Part shown: positions 1 through 6,464 of the stretch, piece after piece
Numbering within the stretch: the first letter of the stretch is position 1
Layout of the letters: each line of letters starts with the position of its first letter
DNA from: Planctomycetota bacterium
Lineage (GTDB): Bacteria > Planctomycetota > PLA2
DNA length: 8,268 nt
Assembly: GCA_023150495.1 (NCBI GenBank)
Contig: JAKLKT010000211.1
Span: 1 to 8,268, forward strand
Reading direction: 5' to 3'
Position numbers and translations under genes: made by a program
Notes under the pieces: generated by a model
Databases searched by the model: none
Told to the model about the DNA's origin: nothing
What the model saw: the letters and a program-made list of their open reading frames with translations, nothing else

Positions 1-490
1 TGATCCGCTTGACGCCGCGCGCGAAGACCTTCGCCTCGACGCTCGCGGCGACCTGGCCGGCCACCTTCTCGTCGAGGTCCGCCTCGCGGACGAGCGCCTC
101 CGCGATCCTCGCCTTCGACCAGGGCGAGACGCGCGCCTTTCCCGGGTTGCCGACGAGCGGCCCCCCCGGCCCCCCCGCATGCACGCTCACCTGCTCCCGC
201 GCCCGGGCCCGCCGGTCGCGGTAGAGGATGTAGGCCTTCGCCATCTGCGCGTGGCCCGTCTCGATCAGGACCTTCTCGACCATGTCCTGGATCTCCTCGA
301 TGCCGGGCACGGTGCCCACGAACCGCTTCTCGAGGAAGAGGGTCACGACGCCCGCCAGCTCCTCGGCGAGGAACCGGTCGTCCCGACCGACGGCGCAGCC
401 CGCCTTGTGGATGGCGTCGGCGATCTTCGTCTCGTCGAAATCGACGAGGCGTCCGTCGCGCTTCCGGACCCGCGTGATGCGGCCGATCAC
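1..490 (-). CDS. Ribonucleotide reductase large subunit, N-terminal ATP-cone part (partial, runs off left edge)
   Basis: Reading the minus strand from a GTG at 490 gives 163 residues open to the window edge. Residues about 5-95 form an ATP-cone domain: a VRKRDGRLVDFDETKI start, then IHKAG, VPGIEEIQDMVEKVLIE and a YILYRDRRAR end. ATP-cones are the allosteric ATP/dATP sensors at the N-terminus of many ribonucleotide reductases, which make deoxyribonucleotides. A glycine/proline linker (HAGGPGGPLVG, about 104-114) follows, then a second cone-like start (PWSKARIAEALVREADLD, from about 123), which I associate with class II (B12-dependent) or class III reductases. The GTG overlaps the nrdR stop as GTGA, so translation is probably coupled, and an nrdR partner fits a reductase. 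The catalytic part is outside the window, so the class cannot be assigned; a stand-alone ATP-cone protein is a less likely alternative. Confidence 0.75.
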   Translation of the reverse strand, partial: MIGRITRVRKRDGRLVDFDETKIADAIHKAGCAVGRDDRFLAEELAGVVTLFLEKRFVGTVPGIEEIQDMVEKVLIETGHAQMAKAYILYRDRRARAREQVSVHAGGPGGPLVGNPGKARVSPWSKARIAEALVREADLDEKVAGQVAASVEAKVFARGVKRI

Positions 491-987
491 TTCTTCTTCT
501 TCGGCGGCGGGGGCGGCTCGGCGCCTCCGCGGCTCGACTCCTTGAGCATGGGCTGGATCTCTTCCACGAACTCTGCGACGTCCTTGAAGTCGCGGTAGAC
601 CGAGGCGAAGCGCACGTAGGCGACCGGATCGACCTTGCGCAGCTCGCGCATGACCTGCCGCCCGATGAACTTGCTCGGGACCTCCCGCTCGAACTGGTCC
701 GTCACATGATGCTCGATACGGGAGACGATCTCTTCGAGGGTATCCATGCTCACGGGTCTTTTTTCGCACGCCTTGAGGAGGCCCATCAGGATCTTCCGGC
801 GGTCGAAGGGCTCCCGCCGTCCGTCCTTCTTGACCACCCGGAGGGGGGACTCCTCGATCCGCTCGTAGCTCGTGTAGCGGCGGCTGCAGGAGAGGCACTC
901 CCGGCGCCGCCGGATGGCGAAGCCGTCGGCGCTGGCGCGCGAATCGACCACCCGGCTGTGGTCCGCCTTGCAGAAGGGGCACTTCAT
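487..987 (-). CDS. nrdR: Transcriptional repressor NrdR
   Basis: NrdR is the zinc-ribbon/ATP-cone repressor of ribonucleotide reductase genes; it senses ATP/dATP and binds paired NrdR boxes. The 166-residue product starts MKCPFC and has the four zinc cysteines C3, C6, C31 and C34, followed by the RRRRECLSC and RYTSYERIEE signatures. The ATP-cone spans about residues 49-139 (VVKKDGRREPFDRRKI through YVRFASVYRDFKDVAEF). The ATG at 987 is chosen because the zinc ribbon begins there; the same frame opens further upstream, but that extension resembles nothing and runs into the promoter. A purine-rich GAGGGGGAG lies about 12 nt upstream. Most NrdR proteins are about 150-160 residues; this one ends in a low-complexity tail of five prolines and four lysines (158-166). 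The stop overlaps the GTG of the reductase gene. The promoter and NrdR boxes just upstream suggest autoregulation. Confidence 0.96.
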   Translation of the reverse strand: MKCPFCKADHSRVVDSRASADGFAIRRRRECLSCSRRYTSYERIEESPLRVVKKDGRREPFDRRKILMGLLKACEKRPVSMDTLEEIVSRIEHHVTDQFEREVPSKFIGRQVMRELRKVDPVAYVRFASVYRDFKDVAEFVEEIQPMLKESSRGGAEPPPPPKKKK

Positions 988-1011
988 GGGCCACCCCGCT
1001 CCCCCTCGCGG

Positions 1012-1027
1012 ACACAGGATAAGGGCA
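1012..1027 (-). promoter_or_regulatory. Putative NrdR box 2 (degenerate)
   Basis: The plus strand reads ACACAGGATAAGGGCA and matches the NrdR-box consensus at 9 of 16 positions; the ACACA arm is intact and the other arm is eroded. It starts exactly 31 bp from box 1, the roughly three-turn spacing known for tandem NrdR boxes, and would cover the first transcribed bases. Alone the match would be unconvincing; the spacing is what supports it. Confidence 0.45.
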
Positions 1028-1034
1028 TCGCGGC

Positions 1035-1063
1035 ACGCTAGCACACTACAGGTTGTGCGTCAA
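1035..1063 (-). promoter_or_regulatory. Sigma70-type promoter of nrdR and the reductase gene
   Basis: Read on the minus strand, a TTGACG -35 hexamer (1063-1058) is followed by a 17-nt spacer and TAGCGT (1040-1035) as -10. A TG one base upstream of the -10 gives an extended -10, which would make up for the poor 3-of-6 hexamer. The start would fall near 1028, leaving a 5' UTR of about 40 nt before the nrdR ATG. The same -35 hexamer and spacer length recur in the divergent promoter of the phosphoesterase. Confidence 0.6.
1043..1058 (-). promoter_or_regulatory. Putative NrdR box 1 (strong)
   Basis: The plus strand reads ACACTACAGGTTGTGC. It matches the published NrdR-box consensus ACACWATATATWGTGT at 12 of 16 positions, including both ACAC and GTG outer arms. 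It lies entirely within the -35/-10 spacer of the nrdR promoter, apart from one base of the -35, so bound NrdR should block RNA polymerase. Confidence 0.7.
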
Positions 1064-1068
1064 TCGCA

Positions 1069-1084
1069 GGGGGCTCCGGGGGCC
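1069..1084 (+). repeat. Intergenic G/C-tract repeat, copy 1
   Basis: GGGGGCTCCGGGGGCC; the 14-bp core GGGGGCTCCGGGGG is shared with three other intergenic copies in the window. This copy is 6 bp outside the -35 of the nrdR promoter, in the divergent gap. It is the only copy not downstream of a gene's stop codon. As RNA, GGCUC-CGG-GGGCC could fold into a 5-bp stem with one G-U pair. Confidence 0.6.
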
Positions 1085-1108
1085 GTGTCGCTCCGCAAGG
1101 GGCGGGGA

Positions 1109-1138
1109 GTCCCGTGGGGACGGTTCCGCGACGGAACC
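1109..1138. repeat. Two adjacent inverted repeats
   Basis: GTCCC-GTG-GGGAC (1109-1121) is followed directly by GGTTCC-GCGAC-GGAACC (1122-1138). Both arms are perfect in each. There is no T-tract on either strand, so these are not classical terminators; they could be operator half-sites or structural elements between the two divergent promoters. Their role is unknown. Confidence 0.45.
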
Positions 1139-1182
1139 CGACGGTCGCGGGATGCGTTGCAAGCCACGTCGGAGGGCTCCGC

Positions 1183-1211
1183 TTGACGGCCCGCCCCCCC
1201 GCTCGCATACT
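1183..1211 (+). promoter_or_regulatory. Sigma70-type promoter of the phosphoesterase (and perhaps yidC)
   Basis: TTGACG (1183-1188) and CATACT (1206-1211, 4 of 6 to TATAAT) are separated by exactly 17 nt. Transcription would start near 1218, about 48 nt before the TTG start codon. A small inverted repeat, CGGAG-GG-CTCCG (1170-1181), abuts the -35 and could be an operator; that is speculative. Confidence 0.6.
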
Positions 1212-1265
1212 GATCCGACTTCAAGGTGGCAGAAGCACGAGCTCCCTCGGCTCGGAGTAGCCTCG

Positions 1266-2024
1266 TTGGCGCAGATCGCGATCATCTCTGATATCCACGC
1301 GAACCTCGAGGCACTTGAGGTCGTCCTCGCGGACATCAAGAAGCGGATGATCAAGGACATCATCTGCCTCGGGGACATCATCGGATACGGCCCGAACCCC
1401 CGCGAGTGCCTCCGGCTCCTCATGGGCTGCAAGATGGTCCTCATGGGGAACCACGAGGAGGCGGTCCTCTACTACGGCGAGGACTTCAACCCGAAGGCGC
1501 GCGAGGCGATCGACTGGACGCGCGACCAGCTGAACCGCTCCGACCGGCCGAAGGAGGAGAACTACGACCTCTGGAACTTCCTCGGCGTGATGGAGCAGAT
1601 CATCGAGACCGAGGACGCCATGTTCGTCCACGCGTCCCCGCGCGACCCCACGAAGGAGTACGTGACGCCGGACGACTGCAAGAAGAACCGCGAGAAGCTC
1701 CAGGAGATCTTCACCCGCTTCCCGCGGGTCTGCTTCATCGGCCACTCGCACATCCCGGGCGTCTACACGCCGGAGCTGCGCTACATCGACCCGAAGACGA
1801 TCGGGCAGGAGTACACGCTCGAGGAGGGCCGGAAGGCGCTCATCAACGTCGGTGCGGTCGGCCAGCCCCGCGACGGCGACCCCCGCGCCTCCTACGTCAC
1901 GTACGACGGGAAGCGGGTCCGCTTCCATCGCCTCGACTACGACTTCAAGAAGACGATGGAGAAGATCTACGCGGAGGAGCGGCTCCCGAACTACCTCGCG
2001 GACCGCCTCGCCGTCGGCAGGTAG
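1266..2024 (+). CDS. Calcineurin-like metallophosphoesterase (YfcE / diadenosine-tetraphosphatase-like)
   Basis: The 252-residue protein has the full two-metal phosphoesterase motif set in order: SDIHAN (D9, H11), GDIIGYGPNP (D37), GNHEE (N62, H63), VHASPRDP (H122) and IGHSHIPG (H160, H162). It ends with NVGAVGQPRDGDPRASY, typical of the YfcE/MJ0936-like branch. Family members hydrolyse phosphodiesters or dinucleoside polyphosphates; the substrate cannot be read from sequence. It is cytoplasmic, with no signal peptide or membrane segment. The TTG at 1266 is chosen because GGAG at 1254-1257 lies 8 nt upstream and the protein then begins directly with the first beta strand (AQIAIISDIH). The frame is open further upstream but lacks a better start. 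yidC follows 62 nt later on the same strand. Confidence 0.88.
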   Translation: MAQIAIISDIHANLEALEVVLADIKKRMIKDIICLGDIIGYGPNPRECLRLLMGCKMVLMGNHEEAVLYYGEDFNPKAREAIDWTRDQLNRSDRPKEENYDLWNFLGVMEQIIETEDAMFVHASPRDPTKEYVTPDDCKKNREKLQEIFTRFPRVCFIGHSHIPGVYTPELRYIDPKTIGQEYTLEEGRKALINVGAVGQPRDGDPRASYVTYDGKRVRFHRLDYDFKKTMEKIYAEERLPNYLADRLAVGR

Positions 2025-2032
2025 GCCCCCCG

Positions 2033-2049
2033 CCCCCCCGGAGCCCCCC
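2033..2049 (-). repeat. Intergenic G/C-tract repeat, copy 2
   Basis: The plus strand reads CCCCCCCGGAGCCCCCC, starting 8 nt after the phosphoesterase stop codon. With the C6 run at 2026-2031 just before it, the minus strand carries enough G-runs (G6, G7, G6) for a G-quadruplex. It lies between the phosphoesterase and yidC and contains no obvious promoter hexamers. Confidence 0.6.
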
Positions 2050-2086
2050 GATTCCCGCCCCCTTCGGGTAGGCTTTGGCGTTTCCC

Positions 2087-4478
2087 ATGGGACGCCAGAT
2101 CCTCACGTTCGTCCTCGTCTTCCTCGCCGTCATCCTCGTGACGCGGAACTGCTTCCCGCCCCCCGCGCCGAGGAAGGGCGTCCCGGTCGAGCGGCCGGCC
2201 GCGCCGGCGGACGGGGCGGTCCTGCGCCACGAGGCGACCGGCACCGAGGTGGCGCTCGGGCCCGACGGCTCCCGTCGCATCGATCACGGTCGGGGGCGCG
2301 CCGCTCATGCGGCCCGTGCCGTGGGACCGGCGCCCCTTCCACCTCTTCCTCGGGCGGACCGAGAAGACGGTGCGGATCCCCGAGGCGGCGTGGAAGGCCG
2401 AGGAGCTGCCGGGCGGCCGCAGGCACGTCGTCGAGGAGGGAAAGCTCCGGATCGAGCGGACGGTCCGGTTCGCCGAGGACGGCAAGGGCCTCGTGCTCGA
2501 CCTCAAGGCGGAGGGCGTCCCCGCGGACGACAATTTCCTCGTCCTCTCCGGCGCGTCCGGCGTCGAGCTCACGGGCGACGAACCCCCCTTCGCCTTCACC
2601 GAGATCCTTGGCGGGAAGCCGATGATCCACTCGTTCGCGTCGCTGAAGCAGGCGAGGGAGACGGGCGGCCGGCCCTACGCGTCGGCCGTGGAGCTCGGCG
2701 CCGCGGACCGCGTGGCGCGCTTCGGCCTCTTCGGCCGGACCTTCTGCCTCGCGCTCACCGACCTTCCGCCCGTCTCGAAGCTCTTCGTCGACGTCTACCG
2801 CGCCCAGCGCGAGGATGTCGGGGAGACCGACGAGGCGGAGACCTGGATGGAGCTCGTCGCGAAGGACGGCGCCTACGAGGGGAGCTTCACCCTCCGGTGG
2901 ATGCCGCAGGCCGAGGCGGCGGCGTCCTTCCCGGCGTCCCAGACGCGCACGGGCCGCATCCACGTGCTCGAGGACGACACGTTCCGGGTCGTCTTCACCG
3001 ACCGGGGCGCGGCGATCCGCGAGATGTGGCTCAAGCGGTTCTCGACGGTCGCCGGCGAGGCGCCGTCGGAGGCGACGTGGATCCCGATCCTCAACGCGGG
3101 GACGCCGGAGGGCGAGCGCGCGCTGACCCTCGTCGCGGACGGCCACGGCACGGACCTCGCCCACGACATCTGGGACATGGCGCCATCGGAGGACGGGCGC
3201 TCGATCCTCTTCACGATCACGGCTCCCGACGGCTGGAAGTTCTCGAAGCGGGTGAGCCTTCCCGGGAAGGACCGCTACGACCTCGGCGTGGAGATCGGGG
3301 TCGAGGCGGCGCCGGGCGCGACGGCCTCCCAGGTCCTCGCGGGGCTCGTCGGGCCCTCGGGGAGCTATATCGTGGACAGCTACCGCGGGATCATCGGCGC
3401 GGAGCATCCGGCCGTGTTCGTGCTCGACCGGGACGGCGAGGACGAGAGCGGGGCGATCGAGAAGCTGCAGAAGGAGATCCTCGAGAAGGCCTACCCCGAG
3501 GAGCGGCGGGGCACCTTCCGGGCGGTCGGCACGCGCGGCGCCTACTTCGTCTGCGCCCTCGTGTCGGAGGACGCGAGGAACGCGGTCACGAGCGCGATCG
3601 GCAAGTGGATCCAGCTCGACCGGGCGCTGCCGCGCGCGGATCGCGAGCCGCCGACCCGGGACAGCATGCTCGGCCGCGTGGGTCTCGCGCTGCCGCTCGA
3701 GGGCGGCCGCGCGACGCAGGCGTTCCGCCTCTACGCCGGCCCGAACGAGTCCTCGGCGCTCCGGGAGCTCGAGATCGGGGGCAGCGTGAACTTCGGCTGG
3801 TTCGGCTCGATCGGCCGCGCCCTCATGTGGCTGATGAAGACGCTCGAGCGGCTCGTCGGCTCCTTCGGCATCGCGATCATGCTCATGACCGTGATCGTGC
3901 GGGCGCTCCTCTTCCCCGTCTCCTACAAGACGCAGCTCTCGATGCAGCGCTACGGAAAGCGCATCCAGAGGATCAAGCCGCTCCTCGACGAGATCCAGAA
4001 GAAGTACGAGAAGGACCCGCAGCGGATGAACCAGGAGCGGATGCGGGTGATGAAGGAGCACGGCGTGGGGCTCCCGCTCGGCTGCCTCACGATCTTCCTC
4101 CAGATCCCGATCTGGTACGCGCTCTTCCAGGCCCTGCGCGTCGAGTTCGCGCTGCGGCACCAGCCGTTCCTGTGGGCGGAGGACCTCGCGATGCCGGACA
4201 AGCTCTTCGGCCTCCCGATCTGGCCCCACGGCTTCAACCTGCTGCCGATCCTCATGCTCGTGCTCTGGGTGCTCCAGCAGAAGCTCGCGCCCCCGCCGGG
4301 GTCCACCGACGACCCGCAGGTGCGGATGCAGATGAAGATGATGAAGTTCATGCCCTACGTCTTCTTCTTCATGCTCTACAACTACGCCGCGGCGCTCGCG
4401 CTCTACATGTGCGTGTCGTCGGTCTGGACGATCGCCGAATCGAAGCTCGTGCGCCGCGCGATCGCCCGCCTCGGCTGA
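2087..4478 (+). CDS. yidC: Membrane protein insertase YidC, with an apparent frameshift near 2273
   Basis: YidC inserts and folds inner-membrane proteins, alone or with SecYEG. From the ATG at 2087, MGRQILTFVLVFLAVILVT is the N-terminal signal-anchor helix, continuing to GPDGS. The reading frame then changes: the rest (VASITVGGAPLMRP onward, from 2274) is in another frame to the stop at 4476-4478. Joined, the protein has 796 residues. About 60-585 is the long periplasmic P1 domain. The conserved insertase core follows: a helix at about 592-613 with the groove arginine R605 (VIVRALLFPVSYK), the charged cytoplasmic hairpin (about 615-660), then helices near 662-684, 716-735 and 754-785. If translation began only at the ATG at 2307, the product would be 723 residues without its first helix, and P1 could not be placed normally. 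yidC is normally essential, so a sequence error is more likely than decay. No jag or rnpA neighbour is present. Confidence 0.9.
2269..2274 (+). other. Frame break inside yidC
   Basis: The bases CTCCCG lie where coding sense switches frame. Removing one C from the CCC at 2271-2273 gives a continuous DGSVASITVGGAPLMRP. The downstream frame has a stop at 2139-2141, so it cannot supply the N-terminus. The upstream frame stays open to 4528 because of GC-rich codons, but after about residue 62 it turns into arginine-rich, non-YidC sequence. Confidence 0.75.
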
Positions 4479-4485
4479 GCGCCGG

Positions 4486-4501
4486 CCCCCGGAGCCCCCC
4501 C
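4486..4501 (-). repeat. Intergenic G/C-tract repeat, copy 3
   Basis: The plus strand reads CCCCCGGAGCCCCCCC, starting 7 nt after the yidC stop. It fills most of the 27-bp gap between the convergent ends of yidC and radC. There is no T-tract, so it is not a classical intrinsic terminator, although this is where termination from both sides would be expected. Confidence 0.6.
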
Positions 4502-4505
4502 GCGC

Positions 4506-5195
4506 CTACATCAGGCCCGTCTCCTTGAAGCTCGCGTAGACGCCGTCGCCCACGATCACGTGGTCGAGCACGCGGATCCCGAGCAGCTCCGCCGCGTGCA
4601 CGAGGCGGCGCGTGACCGCGACATCCTCGTCGGAGGGGCGCGGGTCGCCGGAGGGGTGGTTGTGCACGAGCACGACGGCGCCCGCCGATTCGCGCACCGC
4701 GGGGAGGAAGACCTCGCGCGGGTGGACGATCGAGGTCGTGAGCGAGCCCTCGGAGACGATCTCCTCGCCGAGCACGCGGTGGCGCGCGTCGAGGAGGACG
4801 ACGAGGAACATCTCGCGCTTCTTGTCGCGCAGCACCCCGTGGTAGTGGTCGAAGATCTGGCGCGGGTTCATGAAGAGCATGCCCTGCCGCATCCGCTCGC
4901 ACATGAGCCGCCGCGACAGGCCGAAGAGCGCGCCGAGCCGGGCGGCGTGGAGGCCGCCGACGCCCATCCGGTCCATGAGCTCGCGCGGCGCGAGCGTGCC
5001 GAGCCGCCGCAGCGATCCGTGCTCGAGGAGGAGGTCGCGCGCCACGTCGATCGCGGGGCGGACGCCGTTCCTGCCGAGGACGAGGGACAGCAGCTCGTCG
5101 TCGGCGAGCGAGTCGGGGCCGAGGCGCAGGAGGCGTTCGCGGGGGGTCTCGGGGGCGATGGTTTCCACGTCTATTACGTCGGGCAAGGGTGTCAC
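4506..5195 (-). CDS. radC: RadC family JAB/MPN-domain protein
   Basis: The 229-residue protein has the usual RadC length and layout. The N-terminal part (about 18-45, RERLLRLGPDSLADDELLSLVL) is the conserved UPF0758 region, a helix-hairpin-helix-like stretch follows (about 67-97), and the C-terminal JAB1/MPN+ domain carries the metal motif HNHPSGDPRPSDED, that is H178, H180 and D191 in H-x-H-x10-D spacing. IVHPREVF (about 156-163) is also typical. The old name 'DNA repair protein RadC' came from a mis-mapped E. coli mutation, and the true function is unknown; a metal-dependent hydrolase role is inferred from the intact motif. The start is a GTG at 5195, 30 nt after the stop of the upstream TPR protease gene, with only a weak GGAAA before it, so it is probably the last gene of that transcription unit. 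Confidence 0.92.
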   Translation of the reverse strand: MTPLPDVIDVETIAPETPRERLLRLGPDSLADDELLSLVLGRNGVRPAIDVARDLLLEHGSLRRLGTLAPRELMDRMGVGGLHAARLGALFGLSRRLMCERMRQGMLFMNPRQIFDHYHGVLRDKKREMFLVVLLDARHRVLGEEIVSEGSLTTSIVHPREVFLPAVRESAGAVVLVHNHPSGDPRPSDEDVAVTRRLVHAAELLGIRVLDHVIVGDGVYASFKETGLM

Positions 5196-5225
5196 TTTCC
5201 GGCCGCCGTCACGCCCCGGGAACCC

Positions 5226-6431
5226 TCATCGCAGGCCGGATTTCCACCTCTCGAAGAGAATTTCGCGCGAGTCGCCGAAGACCTCGCGGAACGCCTCCGC
5301 CTCCTCCTTCGTTCCGAGCTCCCGGAGCAGCCTCTGGATCGCGCCGCGCTGCCCGTCGTCGAGGTGCCGCGTGAACGCGAGGGCCGCGTCGTAGAAGAGC
5401 GCCACGCGGCGGGGGTCCGCCTCCCGGAGGATCGCCGCGGAGAGGATCGAGTCGGAGAGCCCCGTGGCTCCGGAGAGCCTCTCCGCCGCCTTCTCCGCGC
5501 TCCGCCCCTCCTCGATCTGCGCGAGCCCCTCGTGGAGCCAGACCGGCGCCCTGGGCGCGAGCGCGCGGATCACGTGGTGCGTCATCTCGTGCCGGATCGC
5601 GGGCGCGAGCGACTCGGGCCTGTCGCCGCTCCCGAGCGAGAGGCGGATCGTGCCGTCCGACACCCCCGTGACCCAGCCGTGGAGGAGCGTCGCGCTCCGG
5701 AACTCCGCCGGGGTGTAGAGCGTGACCGCGATCCGCGGCGGGTAGCTGCCATGAAGGGCGGCGAGACGGCCGCGCGCCTCCTCGCAGAGCACGAGCACGG
5801 CCTGCGCCCGCGCCGGCGCGATGTCCGGCGAGTGCCGCAGGAGGAAGAGCGGGCCCCTGATCTCCACGAAGGAGGCCTCCACCTCGCGCTCCCGCTCGGC
5901 CTTCGCGAGGCGGGAGAGCAGGTCCGGGTCGCCCGGCTGCAGCGCCAGCGCGCGCCGCCATCGGGCGACCGCGGTGTCGAGATCCCGCTCGAGGTACGCG
6001 ATCCGGCCGAGGCTCAGGAGGGCCTCGAAGTGGTCCGGGTCCGCCTCGAGCACGGCCTCGAAATCCGCACGCGCGGCGGCGAGGAGCGCGTCGTCCCCCC
6101 CCTCGAGCCGGGCGCGGCCGAGGAGGGCGCGGTAGCGGATGCGGCCCGGGTGGAGCCGCGTCGCCCGCTCGAGCAGCAGGAGAGCCTCCCCGAGGTCCCG
6201 GGCCTCGAGGCGCTCCTCCGCGAGCATCGCGAGCGCGGCCGCGAGGTTTCTCTCGAGCACCCTGTCGCCGGCCCGGAGCTCGAGCGCCGCCTCGAAGGCC
6301 CTCCTCGCATCGTCCGCGCGGCCGGCCGCGAGGTGCGCGAGCCCCTGCTCGTTCCGGGAGATCGCGGGATCGGCGCCGCCGGAGGCGGCGGAGAGCGCGA
6401 GGAGGGCGAGCGCCCGCCGCATGCGTGCCAT
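5226..6431 (-). CDS. Secreted TPR protein with gluzincin (peptidase MA-like) protease domain
   Basis: The 401-residue protein starts MARMRRALALLALSAASGGA, a short basic-then-hydrophobic signal peptide. About four to five TPR units follow (residues about 24-57, 58-95, 96-131 and 132-167, for example DADFEAVLEADPDHF-like helices with the GRIAYLERDLDTAVARW unit), a fold that binds proteins. The C-terminal half resembles peptidase MA-like zinc proteases: HEMTH at 281-285 supplies two metal histidines and the catalytic Glu282, and WLHEGLAQ at 299-305 supplies the third ligand Glu301. It therefore probably cleaves or binds proteins in the periplasm; the substrate is unknown. The ATG at 6431 has no clear Shine-Dalgarno; a second in-frame ATG at 6422 would also keep the signal peptide. 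It lies 79 nt after the OmpA-type gene. Confidence 0.82.
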   Translation of the reverse strand: MARMRRALALLALSAASGGADPAISRNEQGLAHLAAGRADDARRAFEAALELRAGDRVLERNLAAALAMLAEERLEARDLGEALLLLERATRLHPGRIRYRALLGRARLEGGDDALLAAARADFEAVLEADPDHFEALLSLGRIAYLERDLDTAVARWRRALALQPGDPDLLSRLAKAEREREVEASFVEIRGPLFLLRHSPDIAPARAQAVLVLCEEARGRLAALHGSYPPRIAVTLYTPAEFRSATLLHGWVTGVSDGTIRLSLGSGDRPESLAPAIRHEMTHHVIRALAPRAPVWLHEGLAQIEEGRSAEKAAERLSGATGLSDSILSAAILREADPRRVALFYDAALAFTRHLDDGQRGAIQRLLRELGTKEEAEAFREVFGDSREILFERWKSGLR

Positions 6432-6447
6432 TACACCATGGCGAACC

Positions 6448-6464
6448 GGGGGGGCTCCGGGGGC
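6448..6464 (+). repeat. Intergenic G/C-tract repeat, copy 4
   Basis: GGGGGGGCTCCGGGGGC between the OmpA-type gene and the TPR protease gene. On the transcribed (minus) strand it reads C5-GGAG-C7, the same sense as copies 2 and 3 relative to the gene ending before it, but 46 nt after that gene's stop. It overlaps the 18-bp palindrome at 6461-6478. Confidence 0.6.

Larger units (their letters stand above)
988..1265. other. Divergent intergenic region between nrdR and the phosphoesterase
   Basis: This 278-bp gap holds two back-to-back promoters with TTGACG -35 boxes, two NrdR boxes, one copy of the G/C-tract repeat (1069-1084), two adjacent hairpins (1109-1138) and a short inverted repeat beside the right-hand -35 (1170-1181). 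I find no convincing small gene in it. The phosphoesterase frame stays open back to 1053, but that part contains the promoter and has no phosphoesterase character. Confidence 0.7.

Noticed and set aside
1053..1265. In-frame N-terminal extension of the phosphoesterase
   Set aside because: It would overlap the TTGACG/CATACT promoter and adds 71 residues unlike any phosphoesterase; the TTG at 1266 has a good Shine-Dalgarno.
2050..2086. A separate yidC promoter (TAGGCT at 2069-2074)
   Set aside because: There is no -35-like hexamer at the right distance, and the site would put the start almost on the ATG; read-through from the phosphoesterase promoter is simpler.
2130..4229. A long open minus-strand frame opposite yidC (699 codons)
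   Set aside because: It is highly charged, full of Arg, Glu, Leu and Val repeats and resembles no protein; it is the complement of GC-rich yidC codons.
4479..4505. Intrinsic terminator between yidC and radC
   Set aside because: Only short GCGC arms can pair across a 19-nt loop and no T-run is present on either strand; I list it only as a repeat copy.
2273..4528. Continuation of the yidC start frame to 4528
   Set aside because: After residue 62 the translation becomes arginine- and glycine-rich with no YidC features, whereas the other frame gives an unmistakable insertase core.
4506..5195. radC as a sign of a mobile or defence island
   Set aside because: RadC homologues do occur on mobile elements, but no integrase, transposase, plasmid or phage gene is nearby and the gene sits in a tight row of chromosomal genes.
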